From contig JBAYVD010000017.1 of NCBI GenBank assembly GCA_041674745.1, positions 12,170 through 76,169 of the forward strand: DNA of 64,000 nucleotides, read 5' to 3'. Positions 1 through 9,334 of the stretch are shown piece after piece; position 1 is the stretch's first letter; each line of letters starts with the position of its first letter. The DNA comes from UBA2040 sp041674745 (GTDB lineage Bacteria; Bacteroidota; Bacteroidia; Flavobacteriales_D; Crocinitomicaceae). Position numbers and translations under genes: made by a program. Below the pieces are notes generated by a model. It saw only the letters and a list, made by a program, of their open reading frames with translations. It was not told the origin of the DNA and did no database searches.

Positions 1-580
1 TCACCAACCTTTTTAACGTTGCTGAACGATACGCATACAAACCGATGTGTCGCATAAATGGAAACTCTTTCACTATGGATTCCTTCGCGTGAAAGGTATT
101 TGGAATCGCACTTCTTGAAAAATACAGTGCATCATTCTTTGCATTAGTCACCAACTTTATTCGATTCGGATTGGAAAAATCTTCAAGTGAGACATCTTTG
201 ATTCCAAGCGTTGCAATTTCTACTGATTCGTCTTGAAAAACACGCAACAATTCATCAATTTGTTGGGAAGAAACCAACGGTTCGTCTCCCTGTATATTCA
301 AAACAATGTCATAACCTTCGTGCCGTGAAAGCACTTCACCACACCGATCCGTTCCGCTCGGATGTTCTTTTTCTGTCATTTCCACCAAACCTCCGAAAGA
401 AAGTACTTCATCGTAGATGCGCTGGTCGTCTGTAGCTACAATCACTTCTGTCAACAGATTGCTGCGTTTTGCTCCTTCATAAACACGTTGAATCATTGAT
501 TTTCCTTTCAAATCAATCAGCGGTTTTCCAGGAAAGCGAGTCGAGTCAAAACGCGCTGGTATAACACCCAATACTTTCAT
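1..580 (-). CDS. kdsB: 3-deoxy-manno-octulosonate cytidylyltransferase (CMP-KDO synthetase), 3' end cut off by the window edge
   Basis: Read on the minus strand from ATG at 578-580; the first 193 residues are visible without a stop and the C-terminal part lies outside the window (the family is usually about 245-255 residues). The N-terminus gives MKVLGVIPARFDSTRFPGKPL, the nucleotide-binding signature of the family (IPARxxSTRxPGKP); HPSGTDRC and NIQGDEP are the other conserved family blocks. The enzyme activates KDO with CTP in the cytoplasm for lipopolysaccharide inner-core synthesis. It is divergent from dprA with about 90 bp between the starts. Identity is near certain from the motifs. Confidence 0.95.
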   Translation of the reverse strand, partial: MKVLGVIPARFDSTRFPGKPLIDLKGKSMIQRVYEGAKRSNLLTEVIVATDDQRIYDEVLSFGGLVEMTEKEHPSGTDRCGEVLSRHEGYDIVLNIQGDEPLVSSQQIDELLRVFQDESVEIATLGIKDVSLEDFSNPNRIKLVTNAKNDALYFSRSAIPNTFHAKESIVKEFPFMRHIGLYAYRSATLKRLV

Positions 581-672
581 TTTCAATGGTTTATTTGAAA
601 AAATAAATTTTTCTGTCGATTACAAAATAAGTCATATTTATTCGTAAATTTAAGTAACAAACGAAAAAAACT

Positions 673-1776
673 GTGCATTCTACACTACTACAGCAGCAAA
701 TTGCTCTTTCCTTTTTACAAGGTATCGGTTCCATTCGCGCCCGGCTTTTACTTTCAAAAGTCCCCGATGTCAGCGCGATTTTCACCCATTCTTTGAGAGA
801 TTTAGAATATTCAACGGGACTGTCAAAGAAAATTCTCAAGCAAATGAACCGTGAATTCGCGCTTCAGCAAGCAGAAAAACAATTGTCCTTTTTTGAGAAA
901 AACAAGGTACAAAGCTACTTTATTCAGCACCCAGATTATCCAAGACGGTTGAAACAATGTGAAGATGCACCAACGCTATTATTTGGGACTGGCAATTTGG
1001 ACCTAAATCCTTTGCGCTCGATTGCTGTCGTTGGCACGAGAAACGCGACGGATTACGGGCGAGAAATCTGTGAAAATCTCATTTCCTCGTTGGTGGGAAA
1101 AAACGTATTGGTCGTGAGTGGCATGGCGTATGGAATCGATATCTGTGTGCATCAACTTTGTGTAAAATACAATGTGCCCACCATTGGTGTTTTGGGTCAT
1201 GGATTGGATCGTTTGTACCCAAGCGCACACAAAAGTACCGCTCAAAAAATGACAGCAACAGGCGGTTTACTCACTGAATTCTTGCCAGGCACCAATCCCG
1301 ACCGAGAAAATTTCCCCATGCGCAACCGCATCGTTGCGGGTATGTGTGATGCCACCATTGTGGTAGAAAGCAAAAACAAAGGAGGATCGCTTATTACCGC
1401 CGATTTAGCGAATGATTACAGCCGCGATGTCTTCGCTGTGCCGGGATGTATTGGTCAAACCTATTCTGAAGGCTGTAATGCGCTTATTTCAGTGTCCAAA
1501 GCTCATTTGTATCGAAGTCCAGAACATTTTTTGAAATGGATGGATTGGGGTGAAAGCAAAAAACCGGTAAAAGCGCAACGGCAACTTTTCAATTCTTTGA
1601 GCGAAGATGAAAAATCGATGATGGAAATTTTGCAAACGGAGGGCGAACAACACATGGATTCACTCGCTTTGAAAAGTAAATTGCCCATATCGAAAACAAG
1701 CGTGGTTTTGTTTCAATTAGAAATGAATGGCTTGGTAAAAGCTTTGCCCGGAAAGAAATATGTTTTGGTCGCTTAA
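673..1776 (+). CDS. dprA: DNA-processing protein DprA/Smf
   Basis: 367 residues, the usual length. DprA loads RecA on incoming single-stranded DNA in natural transformation and acts in the cytoplasm. An N-terminal helix-hairpin-helix-like region (about 1-60) is followed by the Rossmann-fold DprA core with VVGTRNATDYGRE, SGMAYGID, LGHGLDRLYP, PMRNRIVAGM and GGSLITADLA, and a C-terminal winged-helix segment (about 305-365). The start is GTG at 673, since no ATG lies in frame before the conserved N-terminus. It converges on the foldase gene; the hairpin between them has its T-run on the minus side. Together with comF at 15.3 kb it hints at competence, but both families are widespread in non-competent bacteria. 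Confidence 0.95.
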   Translation: MHSTLLQQQIALSFLQGIGSIRARLLLSKVPDVSAIFTHSLRDLEYSTGLSKKILKQMNREFALQQAEKQLSFFEKNKVQSYFIQHPDYPRRLKQCEDAPTLLFGTGNLDLNPLRSIAVVGTRNATDYGREICENLISSLVGKNVLVVSGMAYGIDICVHQLCVKYNVPTIGVLGHGLDRLYPSAHKSTAQKMTATGGLLTEFLPGTNPDRENFPMRNRIVAGMCDATIVVESKNKGGSLITADLANDYSRDVFAVPGCIGQTYSEGCNALISVSKAHLYRSPEHFLKWMDWGESKKPVKAQRQLFNSLSEDEKSMMEILQTEGEQHMDSLALKSKLPISKTSVVLFQLEMNGLVKALPGKKYVLVA

Positions 1777-1782
1777 AGGCAC

Positions 1783-1815
1783 AAAAAAAGCCGTTTGAAT
1801 TTCTCCAAACGGCTT
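1783..1815 (-). terminator. Rho-independent terminator of the foldase gene
   Basis: Ten-bp perfect stem (AAGCCGTTTG paired with CAAACGGCTT), followed on the minus strand by a run of seven T. It lies just past the stop of the gene at 1834-4038 and between convergent genes. Confidence 0.8.
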
Positions 1816-1833
1816 GATTAAAGTTTCAAAATT

Positions 1834-4038
1834 TTATCTTCTTACGCCAATTTTCAAAAAACGACGGTTATCAACCACTTTCGCTTTTTCAATCAACGCT
1901 GCTTTCGCTAAATTTCCAGCACTTTGACGGTTGGAAGCCAATAAGGTTTCTCTTTCTGCTGTATAATTTGAAGTTGCAGGTGCTTTTGTTGTTTTATCAA
2001 TACGAACTACATAAACACCATTTTTCCCTTTCAACGGAACTGTTTTTTGACCGTCTTTCAATCCAGAGAAAATAGCGCCGATAATTTCTGGCTCATATCC
2101 TGCTTCACCAATTTGTGGGTTTGAGAAGGTTACTTCCGCTTTTCCCAAAATAGAATTTGCTTTTTTCGCCAAGGCATCCATAGACATTGTACCATTCATC
2201 AATGCTATGAAACGTTTTGCTTTTTTCTCTTCGATTACTTTCTTACGCATGCTTTCTTCCACATCTTCAAAAGTAGGAGTCCCTGCTTCTTTCACGGATG
2301 AAATCATAGCAATGATGTATCTGTTTTTGTCTTTGATCGGCGCGCTGCACAAGGTTCCAGCTTCCACATCTTCTTCAAATGCCATTTTAATTATTTTGTC
2401 TTCAGCAAAAACAGTATTAAAACCATAAATAATTGGTTTGTTTTCTGTAATAGTAATCGGACGAACAAAATAACCTGCTTTGGAAGCGATGGTATCAAAA
2501 ACGGCCACTTTTGATTTGATATCGTTTTTCGCTTTTGCTCTTGCATCAATTTTGTACAACAAATCGTAAATTTTCGATTCTGTTTCAGAAACCGTTTCCA
2601 TACTTGGCACTAACGTTTGTTGCACAACTGCCAATAGTGGGAATTTAACAGACGATCTTTCCATTGCTTCCATTATGTGGAAACCGAAATCCGTTTGTAC
2701 CACTCCAATCGTTCCAATTGGTTTTTCAACCGCAAATTTTGAAAATTCAGGAACCATCTCGTAGTCCATGAAATTCTCGTACACACCTCCTTTGTCTTTT
2801 GAACCTGGATCTTCTGTGTATTTCGTAACGTATTCTGCGAAGTTGTCTTTGTTAATCAAAGCCACCAAACTATCCGCCGTTTTACGCACGATAGCAACTT
2901 TCGCTGAATCTGCACGCGGCGCCGACAATAGAATGTGACGTGCTTTCAAGACATTGGTGTTGAAACCTAACACTTTTGCAATTCTAGTTGTTCCATTATC
3001 TGAATAAGGTCCAACAATCTGACCAACGCTAGCATTTTTGAAAACAGAGTCCATGATTGCTGGATAGGTCAATCCTTGTCTTGCTTTTTCGTCTCCTTCT
3101 GGTTTGAAGGTTGCTTGCGTATTGCTTTGGTAAAATTTAAATTCAGAATTTTTCAAAATAAAGAGTGAATCTTTCGTTGTTGCAGCAAAACCTTTTTTCA
3201 AGGTTGTCATTTTATCGTTGAACGATTTGATATCCGATTTGGAAGGTTCAACAGAAATATCGAAGTAACGAACATCACGGCTTGCGAATTTATTTTCGTA
3301 CTGTTTCTCCGTTTTGTGTTCGTTGTAATATTCTTTTACTTCCTCGTCTTTTACTGTGATTTTGTCATCTGCCAAATCCGTGTAACGTTTCGCTACGAAA
3401 GAAACACTTTTGATTTCCTTTTGAGCTACATAATCTTCTTCTGCTTCCAATTTAGTTACATAGACCCCTTGCGCCAACAAAGAGAAGTATTTTTCTTGTC
3501 TTCTTCTTTCTGAATAATCCTTTTTGATTTTTTCCCAAGAATCTCTTTCAGTTGCTTCTTTCGAATTTTCCATTTGGTCAATACGTTGTTGCAACAATTT
3601 TGCATTGAATTGTCCCGTAGCAGAATCCGTAAAGTTTTGCGCCAAATCTTGCATTACTTGAAATCCTTCACGGCCGAACAAGTATGCGTCAAATTCATTT
3701 TTACCAACATTCAAGTTCAACGCCTCAATTTCTTTGTCAATAACGGTTGTTTCAACCAAGTAATTCCAAGCTTTGTCATTGGACGCATCCTGATCTTTTT
3801 GTGTGAACTCTTTTTGTTGTTGAGCCGCATTGTTTTTATCTTGGTCAGTAACGTTTTGCGCCATTTCCTCATAAGCCGCGAAATCCACGCTCTCGCCACT
3901 TATCGTTCCATAACCAATTTGATCACCTCTTCCTCCTGAAAAACTTTTCCAGTCGCCCAATATAAAAGCAAGAAGCGCGACCCCGATAATGATTACCAAA
4001 AGAGCTGATTTTTCTCGTATTTTTCCTATTAATGCCAT
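1834..4038 (-). CDS. Membrane-anchored periplasmic peptidyl-prolyl isomerase (PpiD/SurA-like foldase)
   Basis: 734 residues from the ATG at 4036-4038. An upstream in-frame start at 4101 exists, but the inner start places the single transmembrane anchor (about residues 11-30, ending LLAFILGDWKS) directly at the N-terminus as in PpiD. Then come a SurA-N-like helical region, a parvulin (PPIC) domain beginning KARHILLS with GGVYENF and GFHIMEAMER, and a second parvulin-like region near the C-terminus (IGEAGYEPEI, GKNGVYVVRI). The role inferred is folding of exported and outer-membrane proteins on the periplasmic face of the inner membrane. It is monocistronic, with its own terminator. Substrates cannot be told from sequence. 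Confidence 0.9.
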   Translation of the reverse strand: MALIGKIREKSALLVIIIGVALLAFILGDWKSFSGGRGDQIGYGTISGESVDFAAYEEMAQNVTDQDKNNAAQQQKEFTQKDQDASNDKAWNYLVETTVIDKEIEALNLNVGKNEFDAYLFGREGFQVMQDLAQNFTDSATGQFNAKLLQQRIDQMENSKEATERDSWEKIKKDYSERRRQEKYFSLLAQGVYVTKLEAEEDYVAQKEIKSVSFVAKRYTDLADDKITVKDEEVKEYYNEHKTEKQYENKFASRDVRYFDISVEPSKSDIKSFNDKMTTLKKGFAATTKDSLFILKNSEFKFYQSNTQATFKPEGDEKARQGLTYPAIMDSVFKNASVGQIVGPYSDNGTTRIAKVLGFNTNVLKARHILLSAPRADSAKVAIVRKTADSLVALINKDNFAEYVTKYTEDPGSKDKGGVYENFMDYEMVPEFSKFAVEKPIGTIGVVQTDFGFHIMEAMERSSVKFPLLAVVQQTLVPSMETVSETESKIYDLLYKIDARAKAKNDIKSKVAVFDTIASKAGYFVRPITITENKPIIYGFNTVFAEDKIIKMAFEEDVEAGTLCSAPIKDKNRYIIAMISSVKEAGTPTFEDVEESMRKKVIEEKKAKRFIALMNGTMSMDALAKKANSILGKAEVTFSNPQIGEAGYEPEIIGAIFSGLKDGQKTVPLKGKNGVYVVRIDKTTKAPATSNYTAERETLLASNRQSAGNLAKAALIEKAKVVDNRRFLKIGVRR

Positions 4039-4186
4039 TTGTCTAAAAATTAAGGGTGCGAATATAATTAGATGAATCGACTTTAAAAAATTTAGAAGCA
4101 AGTTTCCAAGGATTTACGGAAAATAAGTCGAGCCAAGCACTAAGATTTTGTCTAAAACCGTGAATTCTTCTCTGGCTAAACTTGTC

Positions 4187-4212
4187 TTTATCCACTTTCT
4201 TTCGTGGATAAA
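4187..4212. promoter_or_regulatory. Perfect 9-bp inverted repeat between divergent genes
   Basis: TTTATCCAC at 4187-4195 and its exact complement at 4204-4212, separated by 8 bp, in the gap between the foldase and the OmpA-like lipoprotein. Each arm is one base from a DnaA box (TTATCCACA). It could be a transcription-factor operator; nothing further identifies it. Confidence 0.35.
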
Positions 4213-4275
4213 TACAAACGACGTTTCCCAAAAACCTCAATATTTAGGCGACTTTTGTGTAGAAATTTTCTATTT

Positions 4276-5238
4276 ATGAAATACATTGCTCAAATATTGG
4301 TCTTCCTTTTCGTTCTTTTTGCCTGTGTGCCAGCAAAAAAATACAATGAACTTCTGGAAAAAGAAAAATTGTGTGCAGATGAATTAGCCAAATACAAAAC
4401 GTCCTCCTTGACTTTTGAAGGGCAGGCAGCTGATTATCAATCCCGTTACAATATTTTGACTCAAGAAGTTGCTGCATTGAAGCAAGATACCGCTACAATG
4501 GGTCAAAATTTCCGAATGCTCCAAGTGCAATACAGCAAAATGTCCGCGCAAAACGTGGCATTAGAGAACATGTTCGATACCTATAAAAAATCGGGTGAAA
4601 AGACAACGGCCGGTCTTCAAATGGATTTGGAAGCAAAGAATTTAGAATTGCAGCGAAAACAAGATGTGCTGAACACCTTGGAAAAAGATTTAGCATCGAA
4701 AGAAGCGCTATTGGCTGAACGTGAAGCACGCGTAAATGAACTTGAAGAAGCCATTTCTAGAAAAGATGAAGCACAAAAACAATTGAAGGCGCGGGTTTCA
4801 AATGCCTTGAGTGGATTTGAAAACAAAGGATTGACCGTCGTACAGAAAAATGGAAAAATCTACGTGAGTTTAGAAGCAAAATTGCTTTTCAACTCCGGAA
4901 GTACAGCGGTTGAAACAGAAGGGAAAAAAGCATTGATTGAATTGGCAAAAGTGCTCCAAAACGAAAAAGATTTGGAAATCATCGTGGAAGGTCACACAGA
5001 TTCAGACAAGCTTTCTAGCGCAACGAGCCCGAAAAACAATTGGGAACTTTCCGTTCTTCGTGCTACTTCTGTCGTGGAAATTATGTTAGCCAATTCAACG
5101 ATGGATCCAACCAAATTGATGCCTGCTGGACGTTCCCAATTTCTACCAGTAGATCCTGCTGATAAAGCAAAAAACAGACGCATTGAAATTATCATTTCAC
5201 CCAACTTAAACGAATTGTTCGACATTATTTCAAAGTAA
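4276..5238 (+). CDS. OmpA-family outer-membrane lipoprotein
   Basis: 320 residues from the ATG at 4276, chosen over an upstream in-frame ATG at 4204 because it begins a lipoprotein signal peptide (MKYIAQILVFLFVLFAC, acylated Cys at residue 17). Residues about 30-185 form a long Glu/Lys-rich coiled coil, and about 200-315 form an OmpA-like peptidoglycan-binding domain with VEGHTDSD and the terminal NRRIEI motif. It is expected to be a lipid-anchored tether binding peptidoglycan. It is a single gene with a strong terminator at 5262. The coiled coil plus OmpA layout is common in Bacteroidota and gives no specific function. Confidence 0.9.
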   Translation: MKYIAQILVFLFVLFACVPAKKYNELLEKEKLCADELAKYKTSSLTFEGQAADYQSRYNILTQEVAALKQDTATMGQNFRMLQVQYSKMSAQNVALENMFDTYKKSGEKTTAGLQMDLEAKNLELQRKQDVLNTLEKDLASKEALLAEREARVNELEEAISRKDEAQKQLKARVSNALSGFENKGLTVVQKNGKIYVSLEAKLLFNSGSTAVETEGKKALIELAKVLQNEKDLEIIVEGHTDSDKLSSATSPKNNWELSVLRATSVVEIMLANSTMDPTKLMPAGRSQFLPVDPADKAKNRRIEIIISPNLNELFDIISK

Positions 5239-5261
5239 TATCTCCGAATATCAACTAGACG

Positions 5262-5299
5262 AAAAAACCCTGCTATATCCTTATGGCAGGGTTTTTTTG
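5262..5299 (+). terminator. Rho-independent terminator
   Basis: The stem AAAAAACCCTGC pairs with GCAGGGTTTTTT around a 14-base loop and is followed by a T-run. It ends the OmpA-like lipoprotein transcript before uvrC. Confidence 0.85.
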
Positions 5300-5326
5300 T
5301 GGGCCTGCTTTTTCAATGGATTCTTG

Positions 5327-5334
5327 TATTTTTG
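5327..5334 (+). promoter_or_regulatory. Bacteroidota -7 promoter element of uvrC
   Basis: TATTTTTG is an exact TAnnTTTG match ending only 6 bp before the ATG at 5341, so the mRNA would start at or next to the start codon (leaderless). Confidence 0.6.
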
Positions 5335-5340
5335 TAGTCC

Positions 5341-7140
5341 ATGGCAACAATCGAAGAAAAACTGAATTTACAGGTCCAAACGCTTCCAGACAAGCCTGGT
5401 GTGTATCAGTATTTCGATAAAAACGATACCATTCTTTATGTTGGCAAGGCCAAAAATCTAAAAAATCGGGTAAAATCCTATTTCGTCAAGCACCAAGAAT
5501 ATGCAAAAACACGCATTTTGGTCAAACAAATTGTTCGCTTGGAATACATTGTTGTGGACACGGAATTGGATGCTCTTTTGTTGGAAAACAACCTCATCAA
5601 AAAATACCAACCCAAGTACAATATTGAACTAAAAGACGACAAAACTTATCCTTGGATTTGCATCAAAAAAGGGCCGTTTCCTCGGGTTTTTCCGACCCGA
5701 CAAATGGTGAAAGATGGTTCTAAATATTTGGGTCCTTACCCCAATGTGAAAGCGATGCACACGCTTTTGAAGTTGATCAAAGAAGCCTTTCCGTTGCGCA
5801 CGTGCAATTTGGACCTTCGCCCCAAGAAAATTGATGAAAAAGCGTACAAAGTTTGCCTAGAATACCACATTGGCAATTGCAAAGGTCCCTGCGTGGGCGA
5901 AGAACCGATGGAAAACTACGATGAGTACATCAAGCAAATCGAAAATATTTTGGGTGGAAATATCTCGCCCGTTGTCAAAAAACTAAAGGCAAAAATGGCC
6001 GATCTTGCCGCTTCCTACTCCTTTGAAGAAGCACAGAAAGTGAAAGAACAATTGCATTTACTCGAAAATTACCAATCCAAATCAGCCATTGTTTCGCAAA
6101 CCATTGCGCAATGCGATGTGATCACCGTTTTGCAAGATGAACGTTCGGCTTTCGTCAATTATTTGGTGATTAAAAATGGTTCCATCATCCACGGCTATAC
6201 AGTGGAAGTGAAAAAGAAATTGGACGAAGAATTGGCGGATATTATCGGTTTTGCCTTGCCGGAATTACGCGAGAAATTCAATAGCTTGTCCAAAGAAATT
6301 TTAATTCAAGAAGCGATAGGTATTGAATTCGAAGATTTAAAATTCACCGTTCCTCAGCGTGGCGATCGAAAAAACCTCATCGATTTATCGTTGCGCAACG
6401 CGACTTATTATCGCTTGGAAAAACTGAAACAAGAAAAAATCGTTTCGCCAGAAAAACACCAAGACCGCATATTGGCACAAATACAAAAAGATTTTCGTGT
6501 GCCCACATTGCCTGTGCACATAGAATGTTTTGACAACAGTAATATTCAGGGAACCAACCCTGTTTCCGCCTGTGTGGTTTTCCGGAACGCCAAACCGGCT
6601 AAAAAAGATTACCGCCATTTCAATATAAAAACCGTCATTGGTCCGGATGATTTCGCTTCCATGTACGAAGCCGTTTCGCGCCGCTACAAACGCATGGTGG
6701 AAGAAGAGCAGCCGCTGCCACAACTGATTGTCATCGATGGTGGAAAAGGACAATTGAGTTCAGCGCTCCAAGCTTTGGAAGATCTCGGTTTGCGCGGACA
6801 AATCGTGATTGTGGGCATTGCCAAACGGTTGGAAGAAATCTTTTTTCCTGGCGATCAATACCCGATTTACATTGACAAACGTTCCGAAAGTTTAAAAGTG
6901 ATTCAATTCATGCGCAACGAAGCACACCGTTTTGGCATCACCCATCACCGCAACCGACGCTCCAAAGCGGCTTTGCAATCTGAAATTCTGGATATCTCCG
7001 GCATCGGACCCAAAACCCAACAAGCACTTTTCAAAAAGTTCAAAACCGTGGAGGGAATCAAAACGGCCTCCGAGCAAGATTTGGCGGCGGAAATTGGATT
7101 GGCGAAAGCGAAAATCGTCCAAAACCATTTCAACTCCTAG
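5341..7140 (+). CDS. uvrC: Excinuclease ABC subunit C
   Basis: 599 residues, full length. UvrC makes the dual incision around bulky lesions in nucleotide excision repair together with UvrA and UvrB. The N-terminal GIY-YIG nuclease (about 16-95) shows PGVYQYFD and YVGKAKNLKNRV; the UVR motif that contacts UvrB is around 200-240 (FEEAQKVKEQL); the RNase H-like second nuclease covers about 370-540 (ECFDNSNIQG, VIDGGKGQL, HRFGITHHR); a helix-hairpin-helix region closes the protein (ISGIGPKTQQ). The start ATG is immediately preceded by a TAnnTTTG promoter. It is followed by an unrelated cell-wall gene with its own promoter. Confidence 0.97.
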   Translation: MATIEEKLNLQVQTLPDKPGVYQYFDKNDTILYVGKAKNLKNRVKSYFVKHQEYAKTRILVKQIVRLEYIVVDTELDALLLENNLIKKYQPKYNIELKDDKTYPWICIKKGPFPRVFPTRQMVKDGSKYLGPYPNVKAMHTLLKLIKEAFPLRTCNLDLRPKKIDEKAYKVCLEYHIGNCKGPCVGEEPMENYDEYIKQIENILGGNISPVVKKLKAKMADLAASYSFEEAQKVKEQLHLLENYQSKSAIVSQTIAQCDVITVLQDERSAFVNYLVIKNGSIIHGYTVEVKKKLDEELADIIGFALPELREKFNSLSKEILIQEAIGIEFEDLKFTVPQRGDRKNLIDLSLRNATYYRLEKLKQEKIVSPEKHQDRILAQIQKDFRVPTLPVHIECFDNSNIQGTNPVSACVVFRNAKPAKKDYRHFNIKTVIGPDDFASMYEAVSRRYKRMVEEEQPLPQLIVIDGGKGQLSSALQALEDLGLRGQIVIVGIAKRLEEIFFPGDQYPIYIDKRSESLKVIQFMRNEAHRFGITHHRNRRSKAALQSEILDISGIGPKTQQALFKKFKTVEGIKTASEQDLAAEIGLAKAKIVQNHFNS

Positions 7141-7204
7141 TTTTTCCCCATTCGTGTTTTGATAAATTGACAAATGTTTCTTCTCAAACAGGGGCAACTT
7201 GCCC

Positions 7205-7212
7205 TAAATTTG
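7205..7212 (+). promoter_or_regulatory. Bacteroidota -7 promoter element of the amidase gene
   Basis: TAAATTTG matches TAnnTTTG exactly and ends 4 bp before the ATG at 7217, again suggesting a leaderless or nearly leaderless transcript. Confidence 0.6.
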
Positions 7213-7216
7213 CAGT

Positions 7217-8113
7217 ATGAAGGCTTTCGTCTTAATCTTTTGTATTTCCATCCTCGTATTTGGAACCGGTTTGCGCACTTCCGACACCATCACCGTCATG
7301 ATTGATGCTGGACACGGCGGAAACGATCCCGGTCATTTGAGTCATTCGAAATCACTCAAAACGGAGAAAGAAATTAACTTGCTAATTGCGAATTATTTAG
7401 GCGGTTACATCGAGCAATACATGAAAAATGTGAAGGTGATTTATACGCGCCAATCCGACAAATTTGTCTCCTTGGATGAACGGGTTGAAATGGCCAACAA
7501 CCATTCCGTTGATTACTTCATAAGTGTACATTGCAATGGGAATCCGAAGAAAGTCGTACACGGAACCGAAAGCCACATTCACGATTTTTCGGCTAAAAAA
7601 TCCTATTCCTTGGCGAAAGAGATTGAAAAACAGTTTTCAACACGTGCAGGAAGAACTTCGCGTGGCGTAAAAAACAACGACGATCGTGCTCATTCCATTC
7701 AAGTACTAAAATTTACCAAAATGACCAGCGTTCTGGTGGAATGTGGGTTTTTAACCAATGCATCCGAAGCGAATTATTTGAACAGTGTTCATGGCCAAGA
7801 GATTCTCGCTTCCGCCATCTTTCGTGCTTTTCGTTCTTCAGCGCAAACGTATTATCCGCATATCAACTTTACCGCGACTCCAGAAAAAGGAAACTATACG
7901 ATTCAACTTATGTCTTCCAAAACAATTGTGGATACCGAACACGAAAGTTTTAAACGATTAAAACTGGAAGTAACACGCAAAGAATTGAACACAAAAAATG
8001 CTTACAAATATGTGTACTTGGCTGGTGATTTCCCCAGTAAACAAGCCGCAAAAGAAGCGTTGATACACGTGCAAAAAAAGGGATATCCGGATGCAATAAT
8101 TGTTCAAAAATAG
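7217..8113 (+). CDS. N-acetylmuramoyl-L-alanine amidase (AmiC/CwlM type) with C-terminal SPOR-like region
   Basis: 298 residues with a signal peptide (about 1-20). The Amidase_3 zinc hydrolase covers about 27-210, with the metal ligands in IDAGHGGNDPGH, Glu of EKEINLLIA, His of FISVHCNGNP and the catalytic Glu in VLVECGFLTN. Residues about 225-298 (YTIQLMSS ... VYLAGDFPSKQAAKEAL ... GYPDAIIV) look like a SPOR domain, which binds denuded glycan at division sites. It cleaves the amide between MurNAc and L-Ala in the periplasm, probably for cell separation. The SPOR assignment is weaker than the amidase one. Confidence 0.92.
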   Translation: MKAFVLIFCISILVFGTGLRTSDTITVMIDAGHGGNDPGHLSHSKSLKTEKEINLLIANYLGGYIEQYMKNVKVIYTRQSDKFVSLDERVEMANNHSVDYFISVHCNGNPKKVVHGTESHIHDFSAKKSYSLAKEIEKQFSTRAGRTSRGVKNNDDRAHSIQVLKFTKMTSVLVECGFLTNASEANYLNSVHGQEILASAIFRAFRSSAQTYYPHINFTATPEKGNYTIQLMSSKTIVDTEHESFKRLKLEVTRKELNTKNAYKYVYLAGDFPSKQAAKEALIHVQKKGYPDAIIVQK

Positions 8114-8176
8114 CGATATTAAAAGTCTATTTCAGAACCGTTAATATCTTACTTTAGGTTAATTTGAATTTTCGAT

Positions 8177-8184
8177 TAACTTTG
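8177..8184 (+). promoter_or_regulatory. Bacteroidota -7 promoter element of the DksA-like/lspA operon
   Basis: TAACTTTG, an exact TAnnTTTG match about 50 bp before the DksA-like start. Confidence 0.55.
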
Positions 8185-8233
8185 CGACATTCAAAAAAAC
8201 CCAACTAGACGAAAGGGTTTAAATTTTTTGATT

Positions 8234-8617
8234 ATGGATACAGAAAAAACAAGATTTTCAGATAGCGAACTCGAAGAATTTCGCGTATTAATCAACCAAA
8301 AACTACAAGAAGCCCAAGTAGATTATAATTTGTTGAAAGGTTCATTGTCCAACAGCGACAATCACGGAACAGATGATACTGGCCGCACATTCAACATGAT
8401 GGAAGATGGGTCTGAAACCCTTTCTCGTGAAGAAGTTGCTCAATTGGCGGCTCGTCAAGAGAAATTCATTCAAAGTTTGCAAAGTGCGTTGGTGCGCATC
8501 GAGAACAAAACCTACGGTATTTGTCGTGTTACAGGTAAATTGATTCGCAAGGAAAGATTGATGTTGGTTCCTCACGCCACTTTGAGTATCGAAGCAAAAA
8601 ATGCACAAGACAAATAA
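8234..8617 (+). CDS. DksA/TraR-family regulator with reduced zinc finger
   Basis: 127 residues from the ATG at 8234 (an in-frame TTG at 8228 would add only two). The N-terminal half is a helical coiled coil with acidic residues (GTDDTGRT), as in proteins that enter the RNA polymerase secondary channel. The C-terminal finger region reads YGICRVTGKLIRKERL followed by VPHATLSI. Only one of the four classical cysteines remains, so zinc binding in the usual way is doubtful; this seems typical of Bacteroidota members, from memory. The gene overlaps lspA by 17 bp, so the two are co-transcribed. Confidence 0.85.
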   Translation: MDTEKTRFSDSELEEFRVLINQKLQEAQVDYNLLKGSLSNSDNHGTDDTGRTFNMMEDGSETLSREEVAQLAARQEKFIQSLQSALVRIENKTYGICRVTGKLIRKERLMLVPHATLSIEAKNAQDK

Positions 8618-9332
8618 ATTTTCCTATCGGTCCTTTTTTATCGTACTTGCTATTATCCTAATAGTTTTGATACTGGATCAATGGCTGAAAATTTACATTA
8701 AATCGACCTTTTCTCCTGGCGATGTTCGACCTTTATTTGGCGATTGGCTCGTATTGGAATACATCGAAAATCAAGGAATGGCATTTGGGACGACTTTTGG
8801 TGCCTCCATTTGGAGCAAGCTTGCCTTGAGTATTTTCCGGATTTTTGCCATTATTGGCATCGTGTATTATTGGATTTCTCAGGCCAAAAAAGGAGTTGGC
8901 TTGGAATTTCAAATAGCCCTTGGATTTATATTGGCTGGCGCCACTGGAAACTTAATTGATTCCATGTGTTATGATTACATTTTTCCCTATGATCCGTGCA
9001 TGCCTTTCAATCATTTAGTTGGTTCTGGCATCAAAGCGGATTGCGGCATTTTTGGGGAAATTGAAACGAAAAACAGAGGTTTTTTATTGGGCAATGTCGT
9101 TGACATGTTCAAATTTGAAGCCACTTGGCCACAATGGGTTCCTTGGTTGGGCGGCGGTCAAGTATTCCCAGCTATCTGGAATTTAGCAGATGGTTCCATT
9201 ACCGTTGGTGTTGTCATGGTGTTTTTGCGACAAAAAAATTACTTTCCGAAAGTGACAAAGTCCAACGCGACGGAGGTTGCAGAAACGGAAGACAACGCCA
9301 TTCAAGACAACTTTTCTGAAGATACGGTTTAG
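8601..9332 (+). CDS. lspA: Lipoprotein signal peptidase (signal peptidase II)
   Basis: 243 residues, longer than the 160-200 of many LspA proteins because of loop insertions and a polar 30-residue C-terminal tail. It has four predicted membrane segments. The aspartyl-protease dyad is visible as GNVVDMF and FPAIWNLADGSI, and the conserved YIENQGMAFG block is present. It removes signal peptides from prolipoproteins after lipidation; several lipoproteins of this window would be substrates. Start and reading frame overlap the end of the DksA-like gene by 17 bp, which implies translational coupling. Confidence 0.95.
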   Translation: MHKTNKFSYRSFFIVLAIILIVLILDQWLKIYIKSTFSPGDVRPLFGDWLVLEYIENQGMAFGTTFGASIWSKLALSIFRIFAIIGIVYYWISQAKKGVGLEFQIALGFILAGATGNLIDSMCYDYIFPYDPCMPFNHLVGSGIKADCGIFGEIETKNRGFLLGNVVDMFKFEATWPQWVPWLGGGQVFPAIWNLADGSITVGVVMVFLRQKNYFPKVTKSNATEVAETEDNAIQDNFSEDTV

Positions 9333-9334
9333 CC

